Shown here one piece after another: positions 62,655-64,000 of a DNA stretch of 64,000 nt. Both the position numbers and the translations under genes were made by a program. This DNA is from an uncultured Streptomyces sp. (GTDB lineage: Bacteria > Actinomycetota > Actinomycetes > Streptomycetales > Streptomycetaceae). The stretch is from contig NZ_CANLBS010000004.1 of NCBI RefSeq assembly GCF_947488945.1, positions 124,001 to 188,000 on the forward strand, given 5' to 3'. Numbering within the stretch: position 1 is the first letter of the stretch; each line of letters begins with the position of its first letter. The notes under the pieces are model-generated. The model searched no databases. It had not been told where the DNA came from and worked only from the letters and a program-made list of their open reading frames with translations.

Positions 62655-63482
62655 TCAGCCGCGCTGGATGCCGGAGGTGTCCTGGAGGACGCCTCGGCGG
62701 CCGTCCTGCGTCTGCGCGACCAGGTGCTGGCCACGCTGGTCCACCGCGAGGTACCAGGTGCCCGGCGCGAGTTCGGCGATCGGGGCCGGGGCCCCGTCCT
62801 CGCCGTACAGCGGACGGGCCACCGGAACGGCGAACCAGAACGGCGTGAAGTCGCCGGCGGGGGCGGCCTGCTGGGGGGACTGCTGGGCGTGCGGGGCCTG
62901 CTGCGCCGGGTCCTGGTGACCCGCCTGCGGCTGGGCGCCGTACGGCTGCTGCTGGCCCTGCTGGGCGCCGTACTGCTGCTGGCCCGGGTAGCCGTAGCCC
63001 GGCTGCTGGGTGGCCTGCGGGCCGAACGGCGTCTGGCCGCCCTGGACCGGGCGCGGCGAGGAGAGCGGGGCCTTCAGCGCGGGCACCAGCGGGCCCGCCA
63101 CGGCGGCGGCGGCGAGGACCAGCGCGGCCAGCAGACCGAGGATCAGACCGGCGCCGGCGTCTCCGGCGTCGATGGTGGTCCAGAAGACGGTCCACAGCGC
63201 GAACACCGTGAGGGCCACGCCGAACTGGCCGAGGTCCAGGCCGACGACCTTGCGGCCCGGCAGGGAACGGCTCACGATCAGCAGCGCCGCTCCGATGACA
63301 CCGGCGAGGTAGACGCTCATCAGGATCGAGAGCGAGTCCCAGGCGTTGACGCTGTTGAATCCCGAACAGTCGACGTTCGAGGGGCAGTCGTAACCGGAGA
63401 GGTCGAGGAAGGAGGCGACGAACAGCACGACCGCTGCTCCGATCACCACGCCGTCGCCTCTAGTGAGGGAGCGGATATTCAC
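62655..63482 (-). CDS. DUF5336-like membrane protein with Gln/Pro-rich linker
   Basis: The GTG at 63480-63482 gives 275 residues. Four membrane helices lie in the first 135 residues (DGVVIGAAVVLFVASFLDLS, LSILMSVYLAGVIGAALLIV, FGVALTVFALWTVFWTTIDA, AGLILGLLAALVLAAAAVAG), with two cysteines in the first outer loop (YDCPSNVDCSGFNSV). The C-terminal half is a Gln/Gly/Pro/Tyr-rich, disordered linker (YGYPGQQQYGAQQGQQQPYG) ending in a small beta-rich module (APGTWYLAVDQRGQHLVAQT). It is probably an envelope protein; function unknown. Confidence 0.78.
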   Translation of the reverse strand: MNIRSLTRGDGVVIGAAVVLFVASFLDLSGYDCPSNVDCSGFNSVNAWDSLSILMSVYLAGVIGAALLIVSRSLPGRKVVGLDLGQFGVALTVFALWTVFWTTIDAGDAGAGLILGLLAALVLAAAAVAGPLVPALKAPLSSPRPVQGGQTPFGPQATQQPGYGYPGQQQYGAQQGQQQPYGAQPQAGHQDPAQQAPHAQQSPQQAAPAGDFTPFWFAVPVARPLYGEDGAPAPIAELAPGTWYLAVDQRGQHLVAQTQDGRRGVLQDTSGIQRG

Positions 63483-63655
63483 GTGAAGGTCCTTAGTCGG
63501 TCGTCTCGTCGGGGCGGTCGTCGCTGCCGCCGAGGGGCGGACACGTCGAGAGCGTCGGGCGGCTCACCATCGTACGGATGAATCTATCGTCCGACCGGGC
63601 GGGTGGTGACCCTGCCGGACGCACCGGGGGACACCTCCCCGGATTCCCCGCGGAA

Positions 63656-64000
63656 CTACCCCTTCAGGTAACTCGTGATGCCGTCGCCGATGCCACGGGC
63701 CGCCTTCTGGCGCCAACTCGCGGCGGTGATCAGGGCGGCGTCCTCGGGATCACGCATATTGCCGCATTCGACGAAGACTTTGGGCACGGTTGACATATTC
63801 AGACCGCCGAGGTCCTTCCGGACGTCCAACCCCGTGCCGTCGCCGATGTAGTTGGAGGGCGCGGTACCCGTCGCCCGCGCGAACGTCCCGGCGATCCGGG
63901 TGCCGAGGTCGCGCGAGGGCGCCACGATCTCCGTCGTGTCCGCACCGCCGCCCCGGACCCGGTCGGGCAGGATCACGTGGAAGCCGCGGTTGCCGACCGC
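63656..64000 (-). CDS. N-acetylmuramoyl-L-alanine amidase, C-terminal part
   Basis: The gene runs off the right edge; only the last 114 residues or so are seen. The Amidase_3 signature includes PDRVRGGGADTTEIVAPSRD, GLDVRKDLGGLNMSTVPKVF and the catalytic glutamate in VFVECGNMRDPEDAALI. It should cut the amide bond between MurNAc and the stem peptide. It sits with the transglycosylase and peptidoglycan-binding genes in an envelope-rich region. The start and any signal peptide are outside the window. Confidence 0.88.
   Translation of the reverse strand, partial: AVGNRGFHVILPDRVRGGGADTTEIVAPSRDLGTRIAGTFARATGTAPSNYIGDGTGLDVRKDLGGLNMSTVPKVFVECGNMRDPEDAALITAASWRQKAARGIGDGITSYLKG

Overview
The window is high-GC actinobacterial DNA, almost certainly a Streptomyces chromosome. 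The signs are third-position GC bias in every credible gene, many GTG starts, GTGA stop/start overlaps, very rare TTA codons, homodimeric-type AceE, repeated TerD genes, DUF397/helix-turn-helix pairs and large families of secreted proteins and TetR/LuxR/XRE regulators. I recognise 64 protein genes (two cut by the window edges) and one tRNA. No insertion sequence, CRISPR array, rRNA or replication origin was seen.

Layout. 1-6.4 kb: two DUF1023 alpha/beta hydrolases flank a two-component system and a DUF4429/SHOCT protein, followed by a TetR repressor. 6.4-8.7 kb: a DHA2 drug exporter divergent from that TetR, with a palindromic operator and an apparently leaderless promoter, then a secreted I36-type inhibitor. 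8.8-13.1 kb: aceE, DUF3052 and an AhpE-like peroxiredoxin. 13.2-23.3 kb: a Ter stress module with two classical TerD proteins, a TerC/DUF475 membrane protein, two diverged TerD relatives, and a citrate-lyase-like / phosphoribosyltransferase-TRSP-StiP / HAD enzyme set, ending in an O-methyltransferase and a 20-bp terminator stem. 23.4-27.1 kb: FmdB zinc ribbon, DUF4383, a coiled-coil membrane protein and a DUF4097 lipoprotein.

27.36-28.2 kb: tRNA-Val(UAC) followed 753 bp later by an imperfect copy of its 3' end, with one orphan gene between, which looks like the relic of an integrated element. 28.5-32.6 kb: secreted proteins, including an endo-mannanase (GH5-FN3-CBM2) below a perfect CebR-type operator. 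32.6-45.5 kb: small regulators, membrane proteins and hypotheticals, a PhoD-type phosphatase, a secreted HNH nuclease, a PEP-mutase-family enzyme and a WhiJ-like helix-turn-helix/DUF397 locus. Two regulatory-type genes here carry a TTA codon and so would depend on the bldA tRNA. 45.5-54.5 kb: HAD phosphatase, peptidoglycan-binding protein, a second DHA2 exporter with a winged-helix-like tail, GNAT, a bacterial serpin and a GT87-PAP2 fusion.

54.6-64 kb: a secreted SLT transglycosylase, then a secreted alpha/alpha-toroid protein whose long leader resembles a cobalamin riboswitch, then a KstR-like TetR with a consensus KstR box divergent from a tightly packed glycosyltransferase / methyltransferase / toroid operon, and finally envelope proteins and the C-terminal part of an N-acetylmuramoyl-L-alanine amidase. 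The best candidates for undescribed biology are the riboswitch-linked toroid protein, the GT4-methyltransferase-toroid operon and the tRNA-Val relic; the Ter module is of a type already described computationally but poorly characterised.
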